Origin: an archaeon
GTDB taxonomy: Archaea > Iainarchaeota > Iainarchaeia > Iainarchaeales > CSSED10-239
NCBI GenBank assembly: GCA_023230325.1
Contig: JALNXN010000003.1
Coordinates: 6,731 to 70,730 of the forward strand
Length of the DNA: 64,000 nt
Direction: 5' to 3'
Shown here: positions 18,601 to 26,445 of the stretch, piece after piece
Layout of the letters: every line of letters starts with the position of its first letter
Position numbering within the stretch: the stretch's first letter is position 1
Program-made: the position numbers and the translations under genes
Notes under the pieces: generated by a model
What the model was told of the DNA's origin: nothing
Seen by the model: only the letters and a program-made list of their open reading frames with translations
Database searches by the model: none

Positions 18601-19223
18601 TTTATGTAGGGAGAATAACTAATAATGATTTTGGTTCAATTAAAGATCTAGCAAGGTATATTGACCAAGATAATGATGGTGATTGGAATGATAATAAAAT
18701 TGATGATTTATATACATTAGATAATACAGACTATTTTGATAGCTCAAATCAACAATTTGGTTTTGAAAGTGCATTGTTAAAAGGCTGTATTTTGACAACA
18801 ATTGGAAAATTAAGTTTTAATGAAACTAAATCTTCTGATGAAATTCAAAATATAACACTAACTAAAAAAGATATTCGTGCATTAAATGCTTTAAGTTGTT
18901 CTAAAACAGTTCCAAAATACCAAGAATTTAATTCTTTAAAAGGTTTAGAATTTTTTAAAAATTTAAGAGTTTTAGATCTAAGTGGTTCAAAAATTAATAA
19001 TTCCAGTATAATTGATATAATTAATTTAAAAGAATTAAGAGAATTAGATCTAAGTAATACAAATATAAAACTAAGTTCAGACCTTTCTGAATTAGCATAT
19101 CTTTCTAATAGTAGTTATTTCCCAAATTTAAATTATTTAACTTTAGATGATAGTTTTAAAGATACTCAAATAGTTAATGAGATCAAAAATATCCATCCAG
19201 GAATTGTTATAGAGTTTAAGTAA
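15627..19223 (+). CDS. Secreted lysozyme-like / NlpC-P60-like / leucine-rich-repeat protein
   Basis: A 1198-residue exported protein. A membrane/signal segment covers residues 11-33. Residues 35-560 are Asn/Ser/Asp-rich with no known domain. Residues about 575-720 contain a lytic-transglycosylase or lysozyme-like pattern, TQESSFGKS...SSYGMAQINYD, with a likely catalytic E601. Residues about 845-990 resemble an NlpC/P60 cysteine peptidase: C862 in GVDCIGLQ, H935 in YSHAGIYKG and H953 in FIHAN. A DQDNDGDWNDN calcium-loop-like stretch is near 1013, and leucine-rich repeats (LRVLDLSGSKI, LRELDLSNTNI) follow at about 1105-1160. These families cut bacterial cell walls; that this protein does so outside the cell is inference. 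A GGTG ribosome-binding site precedes the ATG. Confidence 0.85.
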   Translation: MEKKRDVIKLNKIILIGVVFSFLLMFMVGNISSQETDDFGLKISKVSVNKDGNLDVMIERNDGIKAKDITCVSVFSKEEFDKANLDEFMSLLLHDRKKSYSLEDIQNDLKFKGIDLDFKSFFENSDNLNHSRNIFPKDMVFPVEIKIPNSDFRYLYMYCVSYLDDSKADWMGNRYDQSITPELKGALKNMYSKYKTSEFFRGSIFFFDLFRTEKYIFLEPNLETSSYFLDLAESKAEVLTNVDTTPTVIADVSANLTISNSISDLTMSPESLLIAGKSSQDYVCVDHICYINKNESDKIDVNISFLVNNVTSKDIYVTSSLKDNSSFLKNSIYNKLNNASSKHVFNFNIGDNLTSVENIQDGNVISFTGSLKDKIYLVTIADYNKGGSPTVTDFSGLKINNNSQVTYQILTEDNFLQDPNYELDYYYLVPVEKNNYNKLLIYLSNKKILNFFCEDCLPNWLFYEKDVVRAEQTIDLKDVEIIPEDTASEGITAINLDPDFSDQITINNPLKVYISVNYLQFLIDQLDIFDLDEKHKATNGYGNEYDDNSYREILWDLISKKYAEFCTDTPNLNYPKLFEVGKDFGFSDEEMAQFWAIVTQESSFGKSTISKGTESSYGMAQINYDVWCSGNGKINGYNQLKDYFPNSIVSNQTDYDTLCDNIKNNKEADKDQTYSLQFGAAVYKAYRDKVIGTTNDFPREAFKTYDHKDAIDAMFAIGYKYNSPNKGFNINKKYTLESSGNSSNFNNIYLPVTTTFQTVTKLANYLVYKKIMFDINTLQDEDLDNCIKLQIKNNYSKFSATYPTIPFLKMEFSTPGSSAVDTTNLSSSEIGPKILENAEKYLGEKYVSGGRKGYYDKDGVDCIGLQYLALRDTSLLNNKPQFNFQGIPQTIEAKKVFSWGGTILEYVADEKFVIEYSSDIDYLQPGDFLYFDYSHAGIYKGYNSQTKKHEFIHANTINSANQQVNTVFYDNIEDKLKITNTQNKVQKLSSPIYVGRITNNDFGSIKDLARYIDQDNDGDWNDNKIDDLYTLDNTDYFDSSNQQFGFESALLKGCILTTIGKLSFNETKSSDEIQNITLTKKDIRALNALSCSKTVPKYQEFNSLKGLEFFKNLRVLDLSGSKINNSSIIDIINLKELRELDLSNTNIKLSSDLSELAYLSNSSYFPNLNYLTLDDSFKDTQIVNEIKNIHPGIVIEFK

Positions 19224-19280
19224 TTTAATTTTTTTATAATTTTAAAATATTACTATACAAAAAAAATAAAACTTATTATT

Positions 19281-20276
19281 ATGAATAAAAAAATCATCTG
19301 CCTAGGAATAGAGTCAACAGCTCATACCCTAGGAATAGGAATTATTGATTCTAAAGGTAAAGTATATACTAACTCTAAAAGACAATATGTTCAGAAAGAC
19401 ACAGTATCTGGCATAAAACCCTATGATGCAGCTCAATTTCATTACCAAAATTCTATAGATCTTCTTAAAGAGGCACTAGAGGATGCCAAATTGACTATGA
19501 AAGACATACATGTAATCTCCTTCTCAAAAAGTCCAGGGCTTGGTCCTTGCTTGGTTGTTGGTGCAACTTTTGCAAGAACTTTAGCAATCAAATATAATAA
19601 ACCAATTGTAGGTGTCAATCATTGTGTTGCTCATTTAGAGATTGGAAAAACTTTAATGAAAGCAAAAGATCCACTTTTTATTTACACTTCAGGAGCAAAC
19701 ACCCAAATTATTGCAAGAGATGACAACAGATATAAGATTTTAGGAGAAACTCTAGATATTGGTCTTGGAAACTTATTTGATTCTTTTGCAAGAGATCTAG
19801 GTTATGGTTTTCCAGGTGGTCCAATCTTAGATCAAATTTATTTTAAATCAAATAATTATCTTGATATCTTACCATACTCTGTAAAAGGCATGGACATTGT
19901 CTATTCAGGACTATTAACCTCCAGTCAGAAGTTGATTGGCAAATATAAAAATGAAGATCTAGTTTATTCCTTTATGCACACAGCCTATGCCATGCTTTTA
20001 GAGGTGTGTGAAAGAGCAATTTCCTACACTAATAAAAAAGAAATTATGGTTATTGGTGGTGTTGCTGCTTCAAAGGCCTTAAAGGAGATGTTAACTGCTT
20101 TTTCAAAAGAGAGAAAAGTAAAGCTTTTCATCCCTCCAGTCTCAGCATGCTTAGACAATGGCTTAATGATTGCTGATCTAGGCTTAAAAGAGTATCTTTC
20201 AAATGGAGGTCAACAACTAAAAGACACAACAATTGACCCAACAGAGAGAACAGATCAAGTAATAATTTCATGGTAA
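19281..20276 (+). CDS. kae1: tRNA t6A synthesis protein Kae1 (TsaD family)
   Basis: A 331-residue ASKHA-fold protein of the KEOPS complex, which transfers threonylcarbamoyl to A37 of ANN-decoding tRNAs. The N-terminus LGIESTAHTLGIGI, SPGLGPCLVVGATFAR and the metal-binding pair H114-x3-H118 (NHCVAHLE) are typical, as are TSGANTQI, GETLDIGLGNLFD and IGGVAASKAL. It stops after the Kae1 domain, so Bud32 kinase is not fused as in some archaea and should be elsewhere. Substrate tRNAs in this window include Ile and Asn. A strong hairpin follows the gene. Confidence 0.97.
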   Translation: MNKKIICLGIESTAHTLGIGIIDSKGKVYTNSKRQYVQKDTVSGIKPYDAAQFHYQNSIDLLKEALEDAKLTMKDIHVISFSKSPGLGPCLVVGATFARTLAIKYNKPIVGVNHCVAHLEIGKTLMKAKDPLFIYTSGANTQIIARDDNRYKILGETLDIGLGNLFDSFARDLGYGFPGGPILDQIYFKSNNYLDILPYSVKGMDIVYSGLLTSSQKLIGKYKNEDLVYSFMHTAYAMLLEVCERAISYTNKKEIMVIGGVAASKALKEMLTAFSKERKVKLFIPPVSACLDNGLMIADLGLKEYLSNGGQQLKDTTIDPTERTDQVIISW

Positions 20277-20322
20277 TTTTTAAAGTTTTTCCTTTTTAAA
20301 AAAGGAAAAATTGTTTGTTTCT

Positions 20323-20347
20323 AGAACTATAAAAATAGTTCTTTTTC
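20323..20347 (+). terminator. Hairpin terminator after kae1
   Basis: AGAACTAT and ATAGTTCT form a perfect 8-bp stem with an AAAA loop at 20323-20342, followed by a T run. A weaker inverted repeat (TTTTTCC...GGAAAAA) lies just upstream at about 20285-20310. This resembles a stem-loop plus oligo-T terminator. Confidence 0.6.
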
Positions 20348-20487
20348 TTCACATTTCCAATGGTAAAAAATAGTGTAGATTATAAGCTTTCAAGATAAAA
20401 GCCATGTATTTTTAAACTTATTTGTGTAACCTTATATAAGATAATATATATCTAAAAATTATGTTTTAAAATAAAAAAGGGATCAAT

Positions 20488-20865
20488 ATGGAATATGTAT
20501 TTAGAATTATAAAAAAAGTAACTGACATGGAAAGACCAACCAGAAACACAGAAGAAATCTTAAAAGTATATGTGGAGAAAGGAGAAACTTTCCAAGATGA
20601 TGGGAAAAATGGTCATGTTTTCAAATTACTTTCAGGAGATTCAAGAAGTGTAATGCTTGAGTATGATAGAGAGTATCTTGTGAAAAATGAACACAAAGCC
20701 TATGAGTATGTAACAAACTTAGCAGTAAATGAATCTAAACAAATTACTTCTATGTGGAGTAGGTTACAAACAACAATAACAATTACTTATCTTGGTGTTG
20801 AAGGAGATATTTCTTCTTCTCAAAACAATTTAAAAGAAGAAGTCAATTTAGAAGAAGATAATTAA
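20488..20865 (+). CDS. Conserved-looking small protein of unknown function
   Basis: A 125-residue cytosolic protein behind GGGATCAAT, with no membrane segment. It alternates predicted beta strands (VFKLLSGDSRSVMLEYDREYLV, TTITITYLGVEG) with a helix around residue 60-80, and the last 20 residues are an acidic tail. I do not recognise the family. It is followed by pth2 on the same strand after 118 bp. Confidence 0.6.
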   Translation: MEYVFRIIKKVTDMERPTRNTEEILKVYVEKGETFQDDGKNGHVFKLLSGDSRSVMLEYDREYLVKNEHKAYEYVTNLAVNESKQITSMWSRLQTTITITYLGVEGDISSSQNNLKEEVNLEEDN

Positions 20866-20983
20866 TTTTAATTTAATTTTAATTTTTTCTCTAAATTAAA
20901 AATGTGAGTAAATCTGCAAATCTGCAAATCTAAAAATCTATAAATTAAAGAATTTAAAAAACAAAAAAAGAAATTTATAATAT

Positions 20984-21331
20984 ATGTACAAACAAATAAT
21001 AATTGTTAGAAATGACCTAAAGATGGGCAAAGGCAAGATTGCAGCACAAGCTTCTCATGCCTCTCTTTCTGCTTATCTTTTAGCTTCTAAAAAGACTCCT
21101 CAGATAACATCCAATTGGCTAGAGTTTGGACAGAAAAAAGTAGTCTTAAAGATTGATTCAAAAAAAGAACTATTACTTTTGTTTGAAGACATTAAAAACA
21201 TCTTTCCATGTGCTTTAATTAAGGATGCTGGCTTAACCCAATTAGCTCAAACTGACATAACCTGTTTGGGAATCGGACCTATCAAAGAAATTGAAATTGA
21301 TAGGTTTACAAAAAAATATAAGTTGTTGTAA
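20984..21331 (+). CDS. pth2: Peptidyl-tRNA hydrolase, Pth2 type
   Basis: A 115-residue enzyme that releases peptides from stalled peptidyl-tRNA. The Pth2 signature is clear: QIIIVRNDLKMGKGKIAAQASHAS at the start, then a central helix, then LIKDAGLTQLAQTDITCLGIGP near the end. The length equals the family norm. The next gene starts 5 bp after its stop, indicating an operon. Confidence 0.97.
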   Translation: MYKQIIIVRNDLKMGKGKIAAQASHASLSAYLLASKKTPQITSNWLEFGQKKVVLKIDSKKELLLLFEDIKNIFPCALIKDAGLTQLAQTDITCLGIGPIKEIEIDRFTKKYKLL

Positions 21332-21336
21332 AAGAT

Positions 21337-21858
21337 ATGGTTTCTAAAGATCCACTTACTTATAAAGTTTACAATTTTGAAAGTGTAATTGATGAGAAAT
21401 TAGTTAAAGACTTTATAAATGTTTATTCTTACTTTAATGCTAGTAATCCAACCATAAGCAGTATTAATGATTTAACTTCCTTTTTACAAAAAAAATTAAG
21501 ATCTAAAAACTATAGACTATTTATAGCTTATAAAGATAATGTTTCTTGTGCTTTTTTAGAAGGGAAACTTAAAGATAATTCTTCTTTCCATATTGACCTG
21601 TTTAAGGTAAAGGAAGATTCTAAAAATAAAAAAAATAACTACAGAAATCAAAAAATTGGAAAAAAGCTATTTTTTCATGCTGTTTCTTACCTAAGTTCTA
21701 AAGAAAATATTTCACACTTCCCAATCTCCTCTGTAGTCTTAGATCCTAAGGTGTATGGGATTAGGGAAGACTTTATAAAAAGAAAAAACACCTCTAAAAG
21801 AATAAGCTATACTTCTAAAAAATACAGCATCTCTGCAATTAGGAAAAAATTAAAATAA
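21337..21858 (+). CDS. Possible GNAT-like acetyltransferase
   Basis: A 173-residue basic protein. A beta strand region (YRLFIAYKDNVSCAFLEGKL) followed by YRNQKIGKKLFFHAVSYL resembles the acetyl-CoA-binding QxxGxG/A loop and helix of GNAT enzymes, but the second glycine is replaced by Lys and similarity ends there. The C-terminus is Lys/Arg/Ser-rich. It begins 5 bp after pth2. The substrate is unknown; the assignment is weak. Confidence 0.5.
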   Translation: MVSKDPLTYKVYNFESVIDEKLVKDFINVYSYFNASNPTISSINDLTSFLQKKLRSKNYRLFIAYKDNVSCAFLEGKLKDNSSFHIDLFKVKEDSKNKKNNYRNQKIGKKLFFHAVSYLSSKENISHFPISSVVLDPKVYGIREDFIKRKNTSKRISYTSKKYSISAIRKKLK

Positions 21859-21974
21859 TTATTAAAAATAAAAATTAAAGTCAAAAAATAAAAAGATTCA
21901 AAATAAATCTAAATAATAAAAAATCTAAAAAGGAAAAGTGTAAACAAAAAAAGAAATTAAAAATATAAAGAGAC

Positions 21975-22106
21975 TTACATCTTCCTTTCCTTAATTTCAT
22001 CTAAAGCCTTGATTGCTTGTTCATAAAGTACTCTATTTTTTAGTCCCTTTTCTTTTGCCATTTCTCTTTTAAGAGAATTAATTATATCTTCTAATTCTAA
22101 GTACAT
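21975..22106 (-). CDS. Small helical protein (43 aa)
   Basis: A short frame on the minus strand with a GTGATT ribosome-binding site about nine bases before its ATG. The product is charged and fully helical (LELEDIINSLKREMAKEKG, then YEQAIKALDEIKERK). It lies 66 bp downstream of hjc on the same strand and is probably in its operon. It resembles the length and charge of a small antitoxin or a nucleoid-associated peptide, but no family can be named. Confidence 0.5.
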   Translation of the reverse strand: MYLELEDIINSLKREMAKEKGLKNRVLYEQAIKALDEIKERKM

Positions 22107-22172
22107 TTGTTAATCACAATTGCTCTATATCTAATATATAATATATATACAATAACCTTTTTAAGTAGAAAC

Positions 22173-22577
22173 TTATTTAAGACTTTTAAGAAATTCTTCA
22201 AAGATTTTACCATTTTCTATAATTTCTTCTTTTTTAATAGAATATGCTTTTTTTGTTTTATTTAATAAAGAATAATGTAAAAAATACCACTTATTCTTTC
22301 CAAGCCTCCAAGCAATATAAGATTTTAATCCTGAAGTTTCTTCCCAAATTTTTAATTCCTCAATTTGAGATTCTTTAATATTCAAATACAATCCTTTCTT
22401 TGTCTTACACTCAATTGAAACACCATTACCCTTCTTAATTGCAATCAGGTCAGGGCAAGGTAAGCTACTTGATCCAGAACCAGCTACCCTAAGAACAGCA
22501 AAACCTTTATTATATAACTCTAAAAGAAGTTCTCTTTCAGCATTTGAGCCTTTTTTCTTATTTTTCATCATTTCCAT
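22173..22577 (-). CDS. hjc: Holliday junction resolvase Hjc-like nuclease
   Basis: A 134-residue PD-(D/E)XK nuclease. It follows the archaeal Hjc plan: GSNAERELLLEL with E14, then LRVAGSGSSSLPCPDLIAIKKG with D43, then the E56-C-K58 core strand (SIECKTK). Hjc cuts four-way DNA junctions in recombination and repair. The start was set at ATG 22577; a TTG precedes it and further ATGs follow at 22571 and 22568. A 43-residue gene lies downstream. Confidence 0.85.
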   Translation of the reverse strand: MEMMKNKKKGSNAERELLLELYNKGFAVLRVAGSGSSSLPCPDLIAIKKGNGVSIECKTKKGLYLNIKESQIEELKIWEETSGLKSYIAWRLGKNKWYFLHYSLLNKTKKAYSIKKEEIIENGKIFEEFLKSLK

Positions 22578-22818
22578 CAAATTTAGTTAATTTATAAATC
22601 TTTTGTTACATAATATAATATACAATAATTAAATTATAAATATTTTATTTTTATAATATAAAATTTAATATAACTTAAATAATAAGACAAGTATAATATA
22701 TAAAGATTCCTGTAATTTACAAGAAAGTAATGTGATTTTAGGGTCTTTTAAAGAAAAACAATTTAAAGTATAAAAGAAAAACAGTTTATTTTTAATAAAA
22801 TTAATTTTTAAAAGTTTT

Positions 22819-23049
22819 ATGAATTCATTACAATTAAAGAAAGGAGATGTGATTTTTCTTCAAGTTATCGCTAATGCAAAGGAAAGTGAGTTAACTTATA
22901 AAGATGGAATTTATAAGATACGACTAAAGTCAAAGGCATTAAAGGGACAAGCAAATAATGAATTAAAAGATTATTTTAAGAAGTTAGGTTACAATATTGA
23001 AATTATAAAAGGTCAAAAAAATAAACATAAAATAATAAAAATAAACTAA
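22819..23049 (+). CDS. DUF167 / UPF0235 family protein
   Basis: A 76-residue protein with the family pattern: VIANAKESEL at the start, YKIRLKSKALKGQANNELKDYFKKLGY in the middle and GQKNKHKIIKI at the end, equivalent to the ALKGxANxxL and GxxSRxKxI motifs of YggU-type proteins. The biochemical role of the family is not established. It is 100 bp upstream of dnaG, on the same strand. Confidence 0.85.
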   Translation: MNSLQLKKGDVIFLQVIANAKESELTYKDGIYKIRLKSKALKGQANNELKDYFKKLGYNIEIIKGQKNKHKIIKIN

Positions 23050-23148
23050 AGATTTATACTTTTTCTTTAAAAGAACAAAAGATTACTATTCTTGTACTTT
23101 ATATGTGTCTTTTTACATATAAAAAATTAAAATAGGATGTGATCTTAT

Positions 23149-24981
23149 ATGGGTAAAACCTACTTAGAGACAATCAAATATATGATAGTTGCAGACTTTG
23201 AAGTTGAGGGATTAGTTGAAAGACCAGATGTTATTGGTGCTATCTTTGGACAATCAGAAGGTCTGTTAGGCTCTCAATTGGACATTAAAGAATTACAACA
23301 AAATGGTAAGATTGGAAGAATAGAAATTACAGTTAACCATTCAAACAACAAAACAAACGGAACTTTAAAACTACCTTGCTCTTTGTCAATGGTTGAAACA
23401 GCAATCATTGCAGCCTCAATTGAATCAATTGACAAGGTTGGTCCGTGTGACACTTCTTTTAAAATTAAACAAATTGAAGACACTAGAGGTCTAAAAAGAA
23501 AACAAATTAAAGACAGAGCAATTGATCTTTTAGGAAAGTTAATGCAAGAGGAGATTCCAGACACTAGAGAGTTGATGGATGAGATTACAGATTCCTTTAA
23601 GACAAGAGACATAATTTTGTATGGTCCAGAGAAACTACCTTCAGGTCCAACTATTGAAAATTCTAAAGAAGTTACTATTGTGGAGGGTAGAGCAGATGTT
23701 ATTAACATGTTAAAATATGGATTTACAAACATTATTTCTACTGGAGGAGCAAGAGTTCCAAAAACCTTAGCAGACATTGTTAAAGATAAAGTTGTTACTT
23801 TGTTTTTAGATGGAGATAGAGGTGCAGAAATACAGCAAGCTCAACTTCTAAAAGCAATAAGAGTTGATTATGTTGCTAGAGCTCCAGATGGTAAAGAAGT
23901 TGAAGAATTAACACAAAAGGAAATTAATCAAGCACTTAGAAGAAAAATAAAAGCTAGTTATTTAGAGTCTTCTTCAAGACCAAGACAACCAGGATTAATT
24001 AAGAATACAAAATTTTCTGTAACTCATGAACATAAGTTCAAAAACCAACAATTCCCAAAATCAACCTTTACCCCTACTAGGGTAAATGAGCCTAAAAAAA
24101 CTGATGATTCTTTTTCAAGTATGCTTTCAAGCATTCCAAATGTTGAGAGGGTAGATGTTGATAAACAAGGCGGTTCTTCTTTTGAACAAAGACAAAACAA
24201 TAGACACAATTCCAATAACCAAAATAGAGATAGAAATTTTAATAGAAATTCTAACTTTAGACAAAATCAAAGTAGATCAACAAATAACCAATTTAAACCA
24301 AGAGACTATAATCAAAGTTCTTCAGGTGGTAGGGTAAACAACTATGCAGATTCTTCAAAAGGTAATTTAAATAATCAAAACAAAGTATATAGCGATTCAA
24401 AAGCAGTTGAGGAAAAGATTACAGACTTAAAAAAACAAATAACTTTAAAACAAAAAGTTGAGGATGCAATTAAGAAATTAAATATTACTAGCAGACCAGA
24501 ACAGATTAGAGTTTCTAAAAGAGAAGATAGTCTAAGTCCATTAACTAGCAAACAAGAAGCTAACACAGTTACAAGCCAAGCTCAAAGTAAGGTAGACTCT
24601 AAAGATAACCAAGAAACACAGAAACAAAAAACCCCTGAGAAAAAAGAGCTCCCAAAAAAGCCAATAGTTTTACCAAAATTGACTGAAAAAATTTCTAAAA
24701 ACTTTATTAAGATTTTAGAAGAAGTGGATGGAAAAAACACTTCCAGAATTTTAAATGAGAAGTTTAGAAGAATTGGTAGTTCAAAAAATTCTGATCTAGA
24801 GTATAAATTGAAAGGCTTTAAACAAAATAAGATTTTTGCAGTTGTCACTGATAAAGATCCAGATGCAGATTTTATAAATTTGTGTAAAGAAAAAGGTGTT
24901 TTGTTTTTGGTTGTTCCTAAATCTAAAATAAAAGAAGACAAAGAAATAAACATTGTAACTTACAATGATTTAAAAAAATAA
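23149..24981 (+). CDS. dnaG: Archaeal DnaG primase-like protein (Toprim)
   Basis: A 610-residue protein. Residues 1-160 match the archaeal DnaG N-terminal region (KYMIVADFEVEGLVERPDVIGAIFGQSEGLLG). The Toprim domain follows with EGRAD at 179-183 and DGDRG at 221-225, the metal-binding acidic residues. Residues about 285-430 are an unusually long Asn/Gln/Ser/Arg-rich linker, then a charged helical part and a C-terminal domain from about 520 (LTEKISKNFIKILEEV). Archaeal DnaG makes primers in vitro and is also linked to the exosome. The long disordered linker is the odd part here. Confidence 0.93.
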   Translation: MGKTYLETIKYMIVADFEVEGLVERPDVIGAIFGQSEGLLGSQLDIKELQQNGKIGRIEITVNHSNNKTNGTLKLPCSLSMVETAIIAASIESIDKVGPCDTSFKIKQIEDTRGLKRKQIKDRAIDLLGKLMQEEIPDTRELMDEITDSFKTRDIILYGPEKLPSGPTIENSKEVTIVEGRADVINMLKYGFTNIISTGGARVPKTLADIVKDKVVTLFLDGDRGAEIQQAQLLKAIRVDYVARAPDGKEVEELTQKEINQALRRKIKASYLESSSRPRQPGLIKNTKFSVTHEHKFKNQQFPKSTFTPTRVNEPKKTDDSFSSMLSSIPNVERVDVDKQGGSSFEQRQNNRHNSNNQNRDRNFNRNSNFRQNQSRSTNNQFKPRDYNQSSSGGRVNNYADSSKGNLNNQNKVYSDSKAVEEKITDLKKQITLKQKVEDAIKKLNITSRPEQIRVSKREDSLSPLTSKQEANTVTSQAQSKVDSKDNQETQKQKTPEKKELPKKPIVLPKLTEKISKNFIKILEEVDGKNTSRILNEKFRRIGSSKNSDLEYKLKGFKQNKIFAVVTDKDPDADFINLCKEKGVLFLVVPKSKIKEDKEINIVTYNDLKK

Positions 24982-24995
24982 ATAAAAAAGAAGAT

Positions 24996-25412
24996 TTATT
25001 TTTTCTTCTTTTTTCTAACAACTCTTTTTGTGCTTTTAATAACTGGTTTTACAATTGCCTTTTCTTCTCTTTTCTTAATAGTTCTAGCTTGGAAGATAAA
25101 GTCTCCAACTATTATTAACAACACAGCAAGTAGTACTTCTATAATTTCTTTAATATATACTTTAAGATATTGTCCAGTACTTAATTCAACTTGGTTAGAT
25201 CTAATTACAACATTTAACCCGTCAGATACATTTGCTTTACAAGTATCAATTACGCTTGGATCAAATTTAGATACTTCAATACAAGCCTTGTATTCCTGAA
25301 TAAATTCAACATCATTAAATATATTTACTACAGAAAGTAATAGAAAGAATATTCCAAAAACGAATATAAAAGCACCAACTATTTTTGTTAAATACATTTT
25401 ATTTTCTGACAT
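24996..25412 (-). CDS. Two-helix membrane protein with basic tail
   Basis: A 138-residue protein with membrane helices at about 8-28 and 92-110. Between them lies an outside domain of about 60 residues with two cysteines (YKACIEVS, IDTCKANVS) that could form a disulfide. The cytoplasmic end is strongly basic (RVVRKKKKK). A good GGTGAT ribosome-binding site precedes the ATG. It is convergent with dnaG, 14 bp apart. No family recognised. Confidence 0.7.
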   Translation of the reverse strand: MSENKMYLTKIVGAFIFVFGIFFLLLSVVNIFNDVEFIQEYKACIEVSKFDPSVIDTCKANVSDGLNVVIRSNQVELSTGQYLKVYIKEIIEVLLAVLLIIVGDFIFQARTIKKREEKAIVKPVIKSTKRVVRKKKKK

Positions 25413-25866
25413 TCTTAAATCACCTTTTTTTAATTAAAATTTTATAATTATATATAACAAATTGTTTATTTAAATCTTTTCTTTTTTATAGTTTTTAGAA
25501 GATTATATAAAAAGTGAAATATTTGTTATATAAGTTAAGTTGATAGGTTATTATTTGGTGTGCTCATGTAATTTTAATACCAATTAATAATAAAGACAAA
25601 AATATATTATTATAGTATTTTTTAAACAAATTCCAATTGTGCAGGGTTCTGTAAGCTATCAATATTTACAATCAGTTTCTATTTCATAGTCATCAAACAC
25701 ACTAACCCAAACCCCATAAAAGTCAACTTAATCCTAAAATTCTTACCTCGTCTAAAAATAACAAAAAATAGCTTTTAAAAGAACTAATTTTAATAATTTT
25801 TAAAAAAGAAAACCAAGATTTTTACAAATACTAAATATTATATAGTTTTTGTTATATAATATAAGT
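25413..25866. other. Gene-free region with a less AT-rich patch
   Basis: No convincing gene. TATA-like stretches occur near 25503 and 25525, and TATA at 25833-25844 lies 25-28 bp before the ATG at 25867, indicating a leaderless transcript for that gene. The patch at about 25630-25750 has more G and C than its surroundings and may encode an RNA or the remnant of a gene: on the minus strand a frame of about 45 codons is broken by one TAG. Confidence 0.4.
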
Positions 25867-26445
25867 ATGTCAGATGATAAAAATTCAAAAATAGAGATCT
25901 CATATAATGATCTAGTTAAACAAATAATTGATGCATTTACTAGAAAAGACTTAGAAAAGTTACATATTTTAGAAAACCAAGCAATAGAAAATGCAGTTAT
26001 GGCTTATGATAGATTATTTGCAGAGATTGGAATTGCAATCTATGGAATTAGAAAATTAGATTCAAAAATGCACATCTCTTCTAAAGAGTCTTGGGTAAAC
26101 AATTCTAAGGAGATTTTAAAAATACTACATTCTTTTTTAGAAACAGAGAATGTTGAACAAAAGAAAATAAACATTTCAAAAGTAATTCAAATTATAAAAG
26201 ACACAGACAAACAACTTGGAAGATATGTTACCCATGTAATTTCAGATGCAAGTGTAAAATTAGCTTCTTCTGCTTATGCTTTTGGATTGTCAGCTTCTCA
26301 AGCTTCTTCTTTATTTAATTGTGATAAAGAGCAATTAATGAATTATTTAGGTGCAACAAAAATGTCTGATGAAGACAAACAATTTAAAAGTATAAAAGAG
26401 AGATTACATCTTTTAGAAGTGATGTCAAAGAATGATAAAATATGA
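25867..26445 (+). CDS. Helical partner protein of a PIN-domain nuclease
   Basis: A 192-residue, mostly helical soluble protein. The middle (NAVMAYDRLFAEIGIAIYGIRKL) is one long helix; the C-terminal part (SSAYAFGLSASQASSLFNCDKEQLMNYLG) looks like a helix-turn-helix in which SASQASSLFNC could be the turn. Its stop codon overlaps the start of the PIN gene by 4 bp (ATGA), so the two are translationally coupled. An antitoxin-like or regulatory role is inferred only from that arrangement. The start is ATG 25867; a TATA box about 28 bp upstream fits a leaderless mRNA. Confidence 0.7.
   Translation: MSDDKNSKIEISYNDLVKQIIDAFTRKDLEKLHILENQAIENAVMAYDRLFAEIGIAIYGIRKLDSKMHISSKESWVNNSKEILKILHSFLETENVEQKKINISKVIQIIKDTDKQLGRYVTHVISDASVKLASSAYAFGLSASQASSLFNCDKEQLMNYLGATKMSDEDKQFKSIKERLHLLEVMSKNDKI

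Noticed and set aside
25630..25760. RNase P RNA or box C/D RNA in the gap, suggested by ACAGAACCC and by TTGATGA...CTGA on the minus strand
   Set aside because: The conserved 5' element GAGGAAAGTC of RNase P RNA is missing and spacing is too short; the second C/D box pair is degenerate (CTGC in place of CTGA).
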